DNA of 64,000 nt from Terriglobia bacterium (lineage in GTDB: Bacteria > Acidobacteriota > Terriglobia > Bryobacterales > UBA6623), in assembly GCA_009838515.1 (NCBI GenBank), contig VXRL01000086.1:1-64000 (forward strand), read 5' to 3'. Shown here piece by piece: positions 25,898 through 34,502 of this stretch. The number at the start of each line of letters is the position of its first letter. Positions within the stretch are counted from its first letter, which is position 1. The notes beneath the pieces are model-generated. The model did no database searches. It was not told the DNA's origin and was given only the letters and a program-made list of their open reading frames with translations. A program made the translations under genes and the position numbers.

Positions 25898-26617
25898 GTG
25901 ACAGACGATTCCAACGACAAAGAGGTTGACCTAGTCGATCTCGAGGCAGAACAAACCGAGGGTCCAAAGCCTCTAGCACGGCGCTATCGGATCCGGATCG
26001 ACCGAAAGCACTACATCGTCGAGCAGCCGGAAATCACGGGGCGCGAATTGCTCGACCTAGCCCGCAAGGACGCCATCGAGCACTTCGACGTGTATCGCCG
26101 ATACAGAGATGGCAGAGTCCTGAAGGTCGAGGTGGACGAAACCATCGACCTTCGAGAACGCGGAGTCGAGCGGTTCGTGACGATGAAGAAGCAGGTGACG
26201 GATGGAGAGCCGCCGGTCAGTGACCGGCGGCTCGACTTCCAGATGCCTGAAGATGATCGTGCCTTCCTCGACTCGCTAGGGCTAGCGTGGGAGGCCGTAC
26301 GAGAACAACAGCACCGCTGGATTCTGATTCACGGCCACAAGCTTCCGATGGGCTTCGACCACGAAACAGTCACATTGGCGTTCCTGATTGGTGACAGCTA
26401 TCCGCCAGATCGCCTCGACATGGTGTACGTCCACCCGCAGCTCCGGCTACAGAGTGGCGCTGCCATTCCAAGCACGTCAGACCAATGCATCGATGGCAAG
26501 AACTTCCAAGCCTGGTCCCGGCACTATGACGACTGGCGGGAAGGCGTCGACGACCTCGGCACGCACTACGTGCGCATGATCCGGGCAGTTGAGGCCGATG
26601 CATGCCAGAGGCAATGA
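25898..26617 (+). CDS. Ubiquitin-like domain fused to prokaryotic E2 (family E)
   Basis: A 239-aa fusion. Residues 28-95 match the Multiubiquitin domain: RRYRIRIDRKHYIVEQPEIT then GRELLDLARK and VDETIDLRERGVERF. Residues about 112-235 match Prok-E2_E: EDDRAFLDSLGLAWEAVREQ, WILIHGHKLPMGFDHETVTL, SYPPDRLDMVYVHP, DGKNFQAWSRHYDDWREGVD. The family is the bacterial counterpart of ubiquitin-conjugating enzymes. There are only two cysteines, C197 and C236, so C197 is the best active-site candidate. A single Ubl is present and it has no free C-terminal glycine. The GTG start at 25898 is fixed by AGGAGGT (25884-25890). The stop overlaps the E1 gene. Confidence 0.88.
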   Translation: MTDDSNDKEVDLVDLEAEQTEGPKPLARRYRIRIDRKHYIVEQPEITGRELLDLARKDAIEHFDVYRRYRDGRVLKVEVDETIDLRERGVERFVTMKKQVTDGEPPVSDRRLDFQMPEDDRAFLDSLGLAWEAVREQQHRWILIHGHKLPMGFDHETVTLAFLIGDSYPPDRLDMVYVHPQLRLQSGAAIPSTSDQCIDGKNFQAWSRHYDDWREGVDDLGTHYVRMIRAVEADACQRQ

Positions 26618-28008
26618 TGAACTACGGCCTCCGCCTGACAAGGGAGCAGCACAGGCAACTCGAAGACCACGTCCTACGATCCGATGGCTTAGAGGCCGGA
26701 GCGCTACTACGCTGTGGGCGCCGAGTTGGACGTAAGCGACACATCCTAACGACGATTGAAGTCAGGCCGATCCCATTAGCGGCCTGCCAGCGCACCGCCG
26801 TCAACTTGACCTGGCCGACAGATTTCGCCCTCGATTTCATTGAGGCCGCAGCGAAGCGTGGTCAGGCCGTCGTGAAGGTACATAGCCATCCCGGAGGTTT
26901 TGAGCACTTCTCGCACTTGGATGACGCGGCGGACTACAGCTTCCTTGGGGCGGTTCATGACTTTTGTGGTGACGGCCAACCCCACGGCAGTGCCGTTATG
27001 CTGCCGGGCGGGCGGATGTTCGCGCGCGCTCTGACTGCCGATGGTTCGTTTGCGCACTTCGATCGAGTCTGTTCGGTGGGGGAGCAAATCTCGCTTTGGC
27101 TGTCCGAGTGCGACTACCGTCCGCCGGAGTTTGTGTCACGGCACGCCCAGGCATTCGGAGCGGGAACCCTTGAACAACTACAACGAATGTCAGCGGCCGT
27201 AATTGGGGTCTCCGGCACCGGTAGTCCGTTGGTGGCCGAGCTTGCTAGGTCCGGCATCGGCCGGTTGGTCCTTGTCGATCCCAAGCTCGTAAAGGAGGCC
27301 AACTTGAACCGAATTGCTTTCTCCCGGCACGCTGACATTGGACGCCCAAAGGTTGAGGTCGTTGGCGACGCAGTGAGGGCAATGGGCTTTGGCACTGAAG
27401 TCGTCCAAGTGCACGGTGACGTTGCTGATCCCGACACGGTTCAGACCGTGGCCGAGTGCGACATCTTGTTCGGTTGCATGGACTCGCTTTCGGGAAGGGA
27501 CATTCTCAATCGGATAGCCGCCTTCTATACCTTGCCGTACATCGATGTCGGTGTGTCATTGGATGCCCGCCCCAACGGAGGGGTCGACGCGGTGTGGGCA
27601 AGCGTCCATTACCTGCAACCGTCGCGGTCAAGCTTGCGTTCGCGGGGCGTCTTCAATGGTGAGGAAGTGCGAGCGGAAGCAATGAGGCGGAATGATCCTG
27701 ATGAGTACGCAAAACAAGCGGAGCAACGGTACATTCGCGGTGTAGAGGAGGGGCGTCCTGCTGTGATGCCTCTGAACGCCTTTGCGTCGTCGGTGGCCGT
27801 CCTAGAATTCTTTGCTCGACTTCATCCTTTTCGCTACGACAACCGCTTCGCCCTGCAGCGATTCGCTCTCCATGACGGCTTGACTACCCGAGAAGCCGAA
27901 TCTGAATTCGCCCCCTGCCCCCTACTGGGCAAGTACGTAGGGCAAGGAGATGTCGATCCAATCCTTAACAGGCCCGCGCTGAGCGGCTTCGGCGCGAGAG
28001 ACAGCTGA
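26602..28008 (+). CDS. JAB deubiquitinase-like domain fused to ThiF/E1 domain
   Basis: A 468-aa fusion (ATG 26602; an ATGA overlap start at 26614 is equally plausible). The N-terminal JAB/JAMM metalloprotease has a complete motif: E31, H94-S-H96-P97, S104 and D107 (HxHPx6SxxD). From about 195 a ThiF/E1 adenylation domain follows: AAVIGVSGTGSPLVAELARS, LVLVDPKLVKEANLNRIAFS, ADIGRPKVEVV, and FGCMDS. Adenylation would activate a Ubl C-terminus; the JAB domain could trim or remove Ubl. Cysteines after the nucleotide site are C286, C292 and C439, so the transthiolation residue is unclear. It works with the overlapping Ubl-E2 gene. Related fusions occur in CBASS (Cap2/Cap3) and Bil systems. Confidence 0.9.
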   Translation: MPEAMMNYGLRLTREQHRQLEDHVLRSDGLEAGALLRCGRRVGRKRHILTTIEVRPIPLAACQRTAVNLTWPTDFALDFIEAAAKRGQAVVKVHSHPGGFEHFSHLDDAADYSFLGAVHDFCGDGQPHGSAVMLPGGRMFARALTADGSFAHFDRVCSVGEQISLWLSECDYRPPEFVSRHAQAFGAGTLEQLQRMSAAVIGVSGTGSPLVAELARSGIGRLVLVDPKLVKEANLNRIAFSRHADIGRPKVEVVGDAVRAMGFGTEVVQVHGDVADPDTVQTVAECDILFGCMDSLSGRDILNRIAAFYTLPYIDVGVSLDARPNGGVDAVWASVHYLQPSRSSLRSRGVFNGEEVRAEAMRRNDPDEYAKQAEQRYIRGVEEGRPAVMPLNAFASSVAVLEFFARLHPFRYDNRFALQRFALHDGLTTREAESEFAPCPLLGKYVGQGDVDPILNRPALSGFGARDS

Positions 28009-28099
28009 GATCTGACCCACTCACTGGCGACGCACAACGCTCCACCGGTAGCCACGAACATCAAGGGCATCGATCCATTGCGAGTCGGATGAATTGCGA

Positions 28100-28400
28100 A
28101 GCAGCCGCTTCACTTCAAGCGTTCGAACTTCAGTTGGACAGATCGCGGCTGTTCGTGCGGCGAAGACCGTGGTGCCATTGTCTGCGGCAAGGCCCTTCGG
28201 TTGCGCCGCTATAGCTGCAAGAGGACATTCAACGCTCTGACCAGCATGCCGCTTTCCAGCTCTTGGGCGACAGAGATCTGGTTCCGCTCCGGCGAGTCGC
28301 TTTCCAGGCTGGAGTCTGTGCGGCGCCAAGACCGGCGTCGTGGAATGGCCTATGCAGGTCGACTGCTTCTATCCGCCCACTGCGGGGCCTGCCTCGGAGT
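28100..28400 (+). pseudogene. Decayed zinc-ribbon transposase (IS1595/IS1-like)
   Basis: One frame reads LRLRRYSCKRTFNALTSMPL, matching the N-terminal zinc-ribbon and linker RRYRCK(ACG)RTFNALTGTPL of IS1595-type transposases; one CxxC half is lost. Upstream and downstream the frame breaks repeatedly. No intact catalytic domain or ends are visible. The 535 bases between the E1 gene and the DUF1080 gene hold nothing else that I can support. Confidence 0.5.
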
Positions 28401-28543
28401 TGCCCTTGTGAAAACTCGTTGCGTCAGGTAGTTCGACGAACTCGCTCGTCAGTTTCCCGCTGGTTCCGATTGGCGCCTTGCATGCGATCTACGGCCTCAG
28501 GCGCGATGCGCCTCGTGAAGGGCGCAGTGGCGTAGATACGGCG

Positions 28544-29218
28544 TCAGTATTCGAGAATCCAAATATTGCGGAACATCACGAAGCTGTGGATATCGTGCAG
28601 CTGCAGTCCGATAGGGCCCTTGAGCGGACGCTCAGGATCCCCCGCGTGCTCGGCTGCCAGCGTTCCGTTGATATAGACCCGGATCGCGTCGGCCCGGGAT
28701 TCGATGTTGAGGCGGTTCCACTCGCCAACCTTATCCAGTCCTTCGGGAGCCCGCGCCAGCCCATAGATCGAACCGGTAGACCACTTGCCGGAATACTCAC
28801 TATCGATCTGGATTTCATAGCCTTGCTTCGATGGAGTGCAGTTGAAGTCCGGCCGCTCAGCGATACCGCAGGCAGCTTGGGAGGGGTCGCGAATCGATAT
28901 TCCGCTGTTTCCGGGAGTGTTAACCCAATATTCCAAGTGCAGGTCGAACTCTTCGAATTCGCGCTCGGTGTACAGCCAGGACTGCCGAGTGCTCCACGCG
29001 ATGAAGGCCTCGCGGCCGATGTCCGCAGTGCCTTGAACCTCGCGCTGGCGATCTATCCCGAAGTTCGCGGTAACCACACCGTCGGAGCGAATCCGCCAAT
29101 GGCCGTCCCCGAGCACTACCCAGTCGTCAAGTCCGTTGCGGAGAAGGTCCGTCCAATCGGCGGCCACGCCCATCGGAACGATGGCTGCGAACGCCACGGC
29201 CAGAATCGCTCTCTTCAC
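28544..29218 (-). CDS. DUF1080 (3-keto-disaccharide hydrolase-like) secreted protein
   Basis: About 224 aa from a GTG at 29218, which follows GGGGGAG by five bases. A signal peptide (VKRAILAVAFAAIVPMGVAA) leads to a beta-rich concanavalin-like domain: DWTDLLRNGLDDWVVLGDGH, EFEEFDLHLEYWVNTPGNSG, GYEIQIDSEY, WNRLNIESRADAIRVYINGT, IGLQLHDIHSFVMFRNIWI. This is the PF06439 family; some members hydrolyse 3-keto-glycosides in the periplasm. It lies alone beside murB. The family is abundant in Planctomycetes, Verrucomicrobia and Acidobacteria. Confidence 0.85.
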   Translation of the reverse strand: MKRAILAVAFAAIVPMGVAADWTDLLRNGLDDWVVLGDGHWRIRSDGVVTANFGIDRQREVQGTADIGREAFIAWSTRQSWLYTEREFEEFDLHLEYWVNTPGNSGISIRDPSQAACGIAERPDFNCTPSKQGYEIQIDSEYSGKWSTGSIYGLARAPEGLDKVGEWNRLNIESRADAIRVYINGTLAAEHAGDPERPLKGPIGLQLHDIHSFVMFRNIWILEY

Positions 29219-29325
29219 CAGATCTCCCCCGACAGGTATCATCCTACGCGAACGCCTCCTGTGCACACCCGGATGATCGGGCCAGCGACTAAAGCGGCAA
29301 GCGGTTCGCCTACTTCCGGTGGGCT

Positions 29326-30300
29326 CTAAGCGACGTATTGGACTTCTTCCTCGACCTCGAAGCCGAAGCGGTCCCGCACGCGCCGTTTCAGTTCTTGGAC
29401 CAGCTCGTGGATCTGAGCCGCCGTGCCGCCGCCTAGGTTGTAGATCAGGTTCGCGTGATACGGCGCGATCTCAATCCCGCCATTGCGCATTCCCTTTGCG
29501 CCCACCTGCTCGAGAAAGAAGGCCGAAGCCACCTTGCCGCTACGCACGGCCCGCTCGGGTACGATCTCCGCCGCCGCCGCTGGCAGCGAGTCGAGGAACA
29601 AGTTCTTGAAAATGCTGCCCGCACAACGCATGGCGGGGGGAAACTTCTCGTCGCGTATCGTACGGATTTCCCGGGCGCGGGCGCGCAGAGCCGCGGTATC
29701 GCCCGACGGCAAGACCAAGCGCACGCCCAAGATCAGCCAGTCCTTGCGGCGCTTGAATATCGATTCGCGGTAATCGAACTCGCACTCGGCGGGCCCGAAC
29801 GAACGCACGTCGTGGCCATCGAGGAAATCCACGCTCTCGACGAATTCGTCGATCTGGTGTCCGTACGCGCCGGCATTGCCGTACACAGCCCCTCCGACCG
29901 ACCCCGGGATGCGCTCCAAGGTGTGCAGCCCCTCCAAGCCGTGGTCCACGGTCAAGTCGACCAACGCTTGCAGGCTGCCGCCGGCGGCGGCTTCGACGAC
30001 TCCGTCAACATAGTCCAGATCGGCTGCGGTGTAACGCAGCACCAAACCCCGAAAGCCCTCATCGGCAGCAACGACATTGCTGCCATCCCCGAGCACGTAG
30101 CAGGGCACCTCCGCGGCGCGGGCCGCCCGAAAAGCCTCGGCCAGAGCGCGCGGACTGCTGGCCAATCCGAACAAGTCGGCAGGACCGCCGATCGCGAACC
30201 GAGTGTGCGCGCTGAGCCGCACTCGGCGGTCCAGGTGCAGCCCCTCGATGGCTCCCAGACACCGCGCCAGCTCGGAGTGGGTTTCGCTCACGGGCTGCAA
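29326..30300 (-). CDS. murB: UDP-N-acetylenolpyruvoylglucosamine reductase
   Basis: FAD enzyme making UDP-MurNAc for peptidoglycan, cytoplasmic. 324 aa. Motifs: TRFAIGGPADLFG for the FAD site, YVLGDGSNVVAADEGFRGLV, GLEGLHTLERIPGSVGGAVY, GNAGAYGHQ, YRESIFK, MRCAGSIFKNL and the C-terminal FFLEQVGAKGMRNGGIEIAP. The start ATG at 30300 matches the usual N-terminus. No mur neighbours are present. From 30301 to 30563 I see only GC-rich inverted repeats and no gene. Confidence 0.96.
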   Translation of the reverse strand: MQPVSETHSELARCLGAIEGLHLDRRVRLSAHTRFAIGGPADLFGLASSPRALAEAFRAARAAEVPCYVLGDGSNVVAADEGFRGLVLRYTAADLDYVDGVVEAAAGGSLQALVDLTVDHGLEGLHTLERIPGSVGGAVYGNAGAYGHQIDEFVESVDFLDGHDVRSFGPAECEFDYRESIFKRRKDWLILGVRLVLPSGDTAALRARAREIRTIRDEKFPPAMRCAGSIFKNLFLDSLPAAAAEIVPERAVRSGKVASAFFLEQVGAKGMRNGGIEIAPYHANLIYNLGGGTAAQIHELVQELKRRVRDRFGFEVEEEVQYVA

Positions 30301-30563
30301 GGTCCAATTGTATGGCGCGGCCCGAGTCCGCAGTCCTTTCCAATCCGAACAGGAGGATAGGAAGTGGGAAGAGGGCGATTATAACTGGTTGGAGGCGGGG
30401 GTCGCAGGTAGAGGGAACCTCTCTCCCCCCGGGCTAGCGGCAGCGAGCTGGACGGGGGCAAGGGTGGGCTGGTCCACCAGCGAATTACTGGTAAGTGCAG
30501 CCCGACGCCGTGGGCTAGGGGGTCTACCGTTGCACCGGTCGGGCGGCGAATCGAGGCGGCTCT

Positions 30564-32096
30564 CTAGATCAGCCACTCCCGGGCGATCTGATCGTTCTCG
30601 TCTGCAGTAATCAGCCAGTCCAGCAGCCTCCCCTTCAGATCCCGGACGATGCCCTGATATGCCGGGTCGTCGTACAGATTCGTCCATTCGCCTGGATCCT
30701 CCTCCAAGTCGTACAGCTCCCCGCCATGGCCCACGTAGTAGTTCATCTTCCAGCGGTGGGTTCGGATCATCTTGGCGTCGGGGTGGCGTACTCCGCCGAC
30801 GCCCTTGCCTGGAGTGAAGAAGTAACCCTCGTCGCCGTTAGTAATGACTTCGGGCATGATGTTCTCGGAAAACTGGGCCGTGCGGGGCTGGTAAAGGCTC
30901 CTGTCGCCGGCTATCAGGGGACCGAAGCTGCGCCCTTGGACGTGATCCGGGACCGGCAATCCACACATTTCGAGCACGCTCGGAACAACGTCGACTGACT
31001 CGACCAGTTCCGAGTACACCCCCGGCCTGATGCGTTCCGGCCAGCTCACCAGCAGAGGGATCCTGACAGAGTCCTCGAAGAAGACGTTCTTCCCGAACAG
31101 CCCGTGCTCGAGCATCTGGTCGCCGTGGTCTGTCGTGACGATGATGATGGTATTCTCCGCCTGACCCGAACGTTCCAGTTCCCTGAGCGTTGCGCCCACC
31201 TCTTCATCGAGCCACGTCATATCCCCGAAATAGCTCCGGTACATCCACAGGAGACGTTGCCGGTCCATGTTGTACCGAGGCGTCCCGCGCAGGATCATCT
31301 TCTGCACCGGGAGCGGAAGACGCTGGATGTAATCCAGCCCCACGGATTTCGGCAACGGTATTTCCGTCTCGTCGTAAAGCGCGTCATAGGGCTCCGGGAT
31401 GGTGTGGGGTGAATGCGGCTTGAAGTACGAGGAGAACAAGAAGAACGGCCGCTCGTCAGAGGCCAACGTTTGCAGGACGCCGCGGGTCTCGCGACCGGTC
31501 CAAGCCGTTGGAGTGAATTCTTTTCCGATGACCGCCCGAAACGGATTTCGTCCGGCAGGAATATCGTCAGCTGTCCTCTGATAGTGAACGGACGCATTCG
31601 GATCCGCACCATTTCTCCACTTGACATAGTCGGAGTATTGGTCAGTGCGTCTGATGCCATCGTCGAGGAGCACCCTCTCGAAACCGGTTGACCGCGCGTG
31701 TTCTGCGGTTGGCGGATTGAAGTGCAGCTTGCCGACGGAGCCGGTGGAATAGCCGGATCCCTTGAGCAGGCTCTGAATCATGGGCTCCCGCTGTCGGTAC
31801 GGCGTGTAGTTCACCCGGTTCTTGTGGGAATGCGGGTAGCGACCCGTGAAGAAGCTGAGGCGCGAGGGGACGCACACGGGAGCCTGGACACATGCTTGGG
31901 TGAAGTTGGCCGAGCGAGAAGCAAGGGAGTCCAGGTTCGGGGTCCGGATGATCCCATTGCCATTGGCGCCGAGGCAGTCGAAGCGCCACTGATCAAGCAT
32001 GATGAACAGCACATTCGGACGAGAGGCAGCCGGAGTCTGGGCGGCAGCGCCTGCGGCGCCAGCCTGAACGAATGCTCGACGTGTGATGGACGACAT
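30564..32096 (-). CDS. Secreted sulfatase (type I, formylglycine)
   Basis: 510 aa. A twin-arginine-like N-terminus SSITRRAFVQAGAAGAAAQ leads to PNVLFIMLDQWRFDCLG with the metal Asp. The formylglycine motif is C75-V-P-S-R79 and FTGRYPHSHKNRV follows. TTDHGDQMLEHGLFGKN supplies the remaining metal and catalytic residues. The family hydrolyses sulfate esters, most often of glycosaminoglycan or algal polysaccharide. It differs in length and detail from the sulfatase at the left end, so they are not a recent duplication. Confidence 0.92.
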   Translation of the reverse strand: MSSITRRAFVQAGAAGAAAQTPAASRPNVLFIMLDQWRFDCLGANGNGIIRTPNLDSLASRSANFTQACVQAPVCVPSRLSFFTGRYPHSHKNRVNYTPYRQREPMIQSLLKGSGYSTGSVGKLHFNPPTAEHARSTGFERVLLDDGIRRTDQYSDYVKWRNGADPNASVHYQRTADDIPAGRNPFRAVIGKEFTPTAWTGRETRGVLQTLASDERPFFLFSSYFKPHSPHTIPEPYDALYDETEIPLPKSVGLDYIQRLPLPVQKMILRGTPRYNMDRQRLLWMYRSYFGDMTWLDEEVGATLRELERSGQAENTIIIVTTDHGDQMLEHGLFGKNVFFEDSVRIPLLVSWPERIRPGVYSELVESVDVVPSVLEMCGLPVPDHVQGRSFGPLIAGDRSLYQPRTAQFSENIMPEVITNGDEGYFFTPGKGVGGVRHPDAKMIRTHRWKMNYYVGHGGELYDLEEDPGEWTNLYDDPAYQGIVRDLKGRLLDWLITADENDQIAREWLI

Positions 32097-32290
32097 AATC
32101 CGAAAGCTCCTCTATGAGGCCGGCATAACCGGTCCTGCGGCAAATTGTCGCAGCCGCGGGCACCCTGAAAGAGCTAGCACTTCCACAATCCACCCGATTG
32201 CTGCACAACCAGTCACCCAGACGGGTGCGCGGAGAGTCCGGCGCACAGTTGCTAGATTTTCGCTGCCAGCCAATCGCGCATCATGGAACT

Positions 32291-32974
32291 ATGGAGTTTA
32301 CGTTCCCCGGCTTCGAGCCCCAAGCCCGCCAGTTCCTGCTCGAGCTGCGAGCGAATAACAACCGCGACTGGTTCAAGGCCCACAAGCCGGACTACGAACA
32401 ATTCGTGCGGGGGCCGCTGCTCGAGCTGGTGCTGGAACTCAGCATGGCCGTCGAAGAGCACTCGCCCGGGCACAGCATCGACCCGCGCAAGTCGGTATAC
32501 CGCATCTACCGCGACATCCGCTTCTCCAAGAACAAGGATCCCTATAAGACACACGCGGCGGCGGTATTCCCGCCCACCGGCATGGAGCGCCACGCCGGCG
32601 CGGGATTCTACTTCCACTTTTCGGCCGAGGAGCTACTGATAGGAGGAGGCGTCTACGCACCGCCGTCAGACACCTTGGGGCGCATCCGCGCGCAGATCGC
32701 GGCAGACCCGGACGAATTGCGCGGCATTCTTGCCGCAGCTGGCTACCGCAAGTTCTACGGTGGCCTGGAGGGGCAGCGGCTCAAGCGGACCCCGCGCGGC
32801 TTCGCCCCGGATCACCCGGCGGCAGGCCTGCTCGTATACAAGCAGTTTCTCTCCGGAACCACGCTTCCGGCCGATGTCATCGAGCGGCCCACCATCGGCG
32901 CGGTGCTGGACCAGCACTTCCGCGCCATCGCGCCCCTGATGGCGTACCTCAACCGAGCGGTCCCGGCGCACTGA
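32291..32974 (+). CDS. DUF2461 family protein
   Basis: A 227-aa cytoplasmic protein of the conserved TIGR02453/DUF2461 family: FLLELRANNNRDWFKAHKPD, RKSVYRIYRDIRFSKNKDPY KTHAAA, GAGFYFHFSAEELLIGGGVY. The function is not known. The ATG at 32291 precedes MEFTFPGF, which is the natural N-terminus. It lies just upstream of ubiD in the same direction. Confidence 0.88.
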   Translation: MEFTFPGFEPQARQFLLELRANNNRDWFKAHKPDYEQFVRGPLLELVLELSMAVEEHSPGHSIDPRKSVYRIYRDIRFSKNKDPYKTHAAAVFPPTGMERHAGAGFYFHFSAEELLIGGGVYAPPSDTLGRIRAQIAADPDELRGILAAAGYRKFYGGLEGQRLKRTPRGFAPDHPAAGLLVYKQFLSGTTLPADVIERPTIGAVLDQHFRAIAPLMAYLNRAVPAH

Positions 32975-33038
32975 GCCCGCCGCGCACCCGTGGGATCATT
33001 GTGGAGACAAGCCGCGCCGGGCGCGGCTCGGCCCCATC

Positions 33039-34490
33039 ATGGCGTATAGCGACTTACGTGAATTCATTTCCGCACTTGAGCAGCGAGGTGAACTCAAGCG
33101 CATAAGCGCAGAGGTTGATCCGAAGCTGGAAATCGCCGAGATCGCCGATCGCGCGGTCAAGCGGGGCGGGCCGGCGCTGCTGTTCGAGCGGCCCAAGGGT
33201 TCCAGCATCCCGGTTCTGATCAATTCCGTGGCCTCGCTGTCGAAGATGCAGCTGGCCTTCGAGGTCAACGACCTCAACGACATCGCCGCCAGGATCTCGG
33301 AATACTTAGACCTCGGCGTGCCCAAGGGAGTGGCCGGCAAGCTCAAAGGGCTGGCCCGGCTCGCCGAGCTGCGCAATTTCCTGCCCAAGACCGTGCGTTC
33401 CGGCCAGTGCCAGCAAGTCGTCAAGAGCGAGGGCTTCTCGCTGATGGACTACCCGGTGCTGACATGCTGGCCCGGCGACGGGGGGCCCTTCATCACGCTG
33501 CCGATGGTGTTCTCGCGCAACCCGATCACCGGCAAGCGCAACTGCGGCATGTACCGCCTCCAGGTCTACGACGAGCGCACCACGGGCATGCACTGGCAAA
33601 CGCACAAGCAGGGCGCGGAGCACTACCGCCGGCTGCAGCAAGAGGGACGCGACACCCGGATGGATGTCGCGGTGGCGATCGGCGCCGATCCCGCGACGAT
33701 GATCGCCGGAAGTCTGCCGCTTCCGCCCGATCTGGACGAGATGCTCTTCGCGGGCTTTATCCGCCGCAAGCCGGTCGAGATGGTGCCGTGCAAGACCGTC
33801 GATCTTGAAGTGCCGGCCAACTCCGAGATCGTGCTCGAGGGGCACGTCAACCTCGGCGAACTGCGCACCGAGGGTCCGTTCGGGGACCACACCGGGTACT
33901 ACTCGCTCGAAGACGAGTACCCCGTGCTGCACGTGGACTGCGTCACGCAGCGCAAGGATCCGATCTATGCCACCACCATCGTCGGCAGGCCGCCGATGGA
34001 GGACTACTTCATCGGCAAGGCGATCGAGCGAATCTTCCTGCCCCTGATCAAGCTGCAGGCACCCGAGATCGTCGACATGGCCATGCCCGCCGAAGGGATC
34101 TTCCACAACCTGATGCTGGTTTCGATCCGCAAGTCCTATCCCGGGCAGGCGCGCAAGGTGATGAACTCCATCTGGGGCCTCGGCCAAGCCTCCTCGACGA
34201 AGTGCATCGTGGTGGTCGACCACGACGTGGACGTGCAGAACTACTCCGAGACGGCCTGGCGGGCGCTGAACAACATCGACCCCGAACGTGACATCCAGTT
34301 CACGCTGGGGCCGATCGACTCGCTGGATCATGCCAGCCGACTGCCGGACTTCGGCTCCAAGATGGGAATCGACGCAACCCGCAAGTGGAAGACGGAGGGT
34401 TTCACACGGCCCTGGCCCGAAGTGATCGAGATGAGCGACGACGTCAAGCGACGAGTCGACCCGATCTGGGAAGCGCTGGGAATCGGCTAG
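33039..34490 (+). CDS. ubiD: UbiD-family prenyl-FMN decarboxylase
   Basis: A 483-aa enzyme of the UbiD family, which uses prenylated FMN for reversible decarboxylation of aromatic or unsaturated acids; in quinone synthesis it acts on 4-hydroxy-3-polyprenylbenzoate. Motifs: YSDLREFISALEQRGELKRI, MDVAVAIGADPATMIAGS, GPFGDHTGYYSLEDEYPVLH, RKDPIYATTIVGRPPMEDYF, and ECM-like terminal region LGPIDSLDHAS. No ubiX is in the window. Substrate is not certain, since the family is wide; ubiquinone or menaquinone (futalosine) use is possible. Confidence 0.9.
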   Translation: MAYSDLREFISALEQRGELKRISAEVDPKLEIAEIADRAVKRGGPALLFERPKGSSIPVLINSVASLSKMQLAFEVNDLNDIAARISEYLDLGVPKGVAGKLKGLARLAELRNFLPKTVRSGQCQQVVKSEGFSLMDYPVLTCWPGDGGPFITLPMVFSRNPITGKRNCGMYRLQVYDERTTGMHWQTHKQGAEHYRRLQQEGRDTRMDVAVAIGADPATMIAGSLPLPPDLDEMLFAGFIRRKPVEMVPCKTVDLEVPANSEIVLEGHVNLGELRTEGPFGDHTGYYSLEDEYPVLHVDCVTQRKDPIYATTIVGRPPMEDYFIGKAIERIFLPLIKLQAPEIVDMAMPAEGIFHNLMLVSIRKSYPGQARKVMNSIWGLGQASSTKCIVVVDHDVDVQNYSETAWRALNNIDPERDIQFTLGPIDSLDHASRLPDFGSKMGIDATRKWKTEGFTRPWPEVIEMSDDVKRRVDPIWEALGIG

Positions 34491-34502
34491 GATCGGGGCT
34501 GC

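Noticed and set aside
30301-30563. Possible structured RNA
   Set aside because: GC-rich palindromic words are present but no match to RNase P, SRP or tmRNA signatures is seen.
33306-34331. Leftward 341-codon frame
   Set aside because: Complement of ubiD; high-GC shadow.
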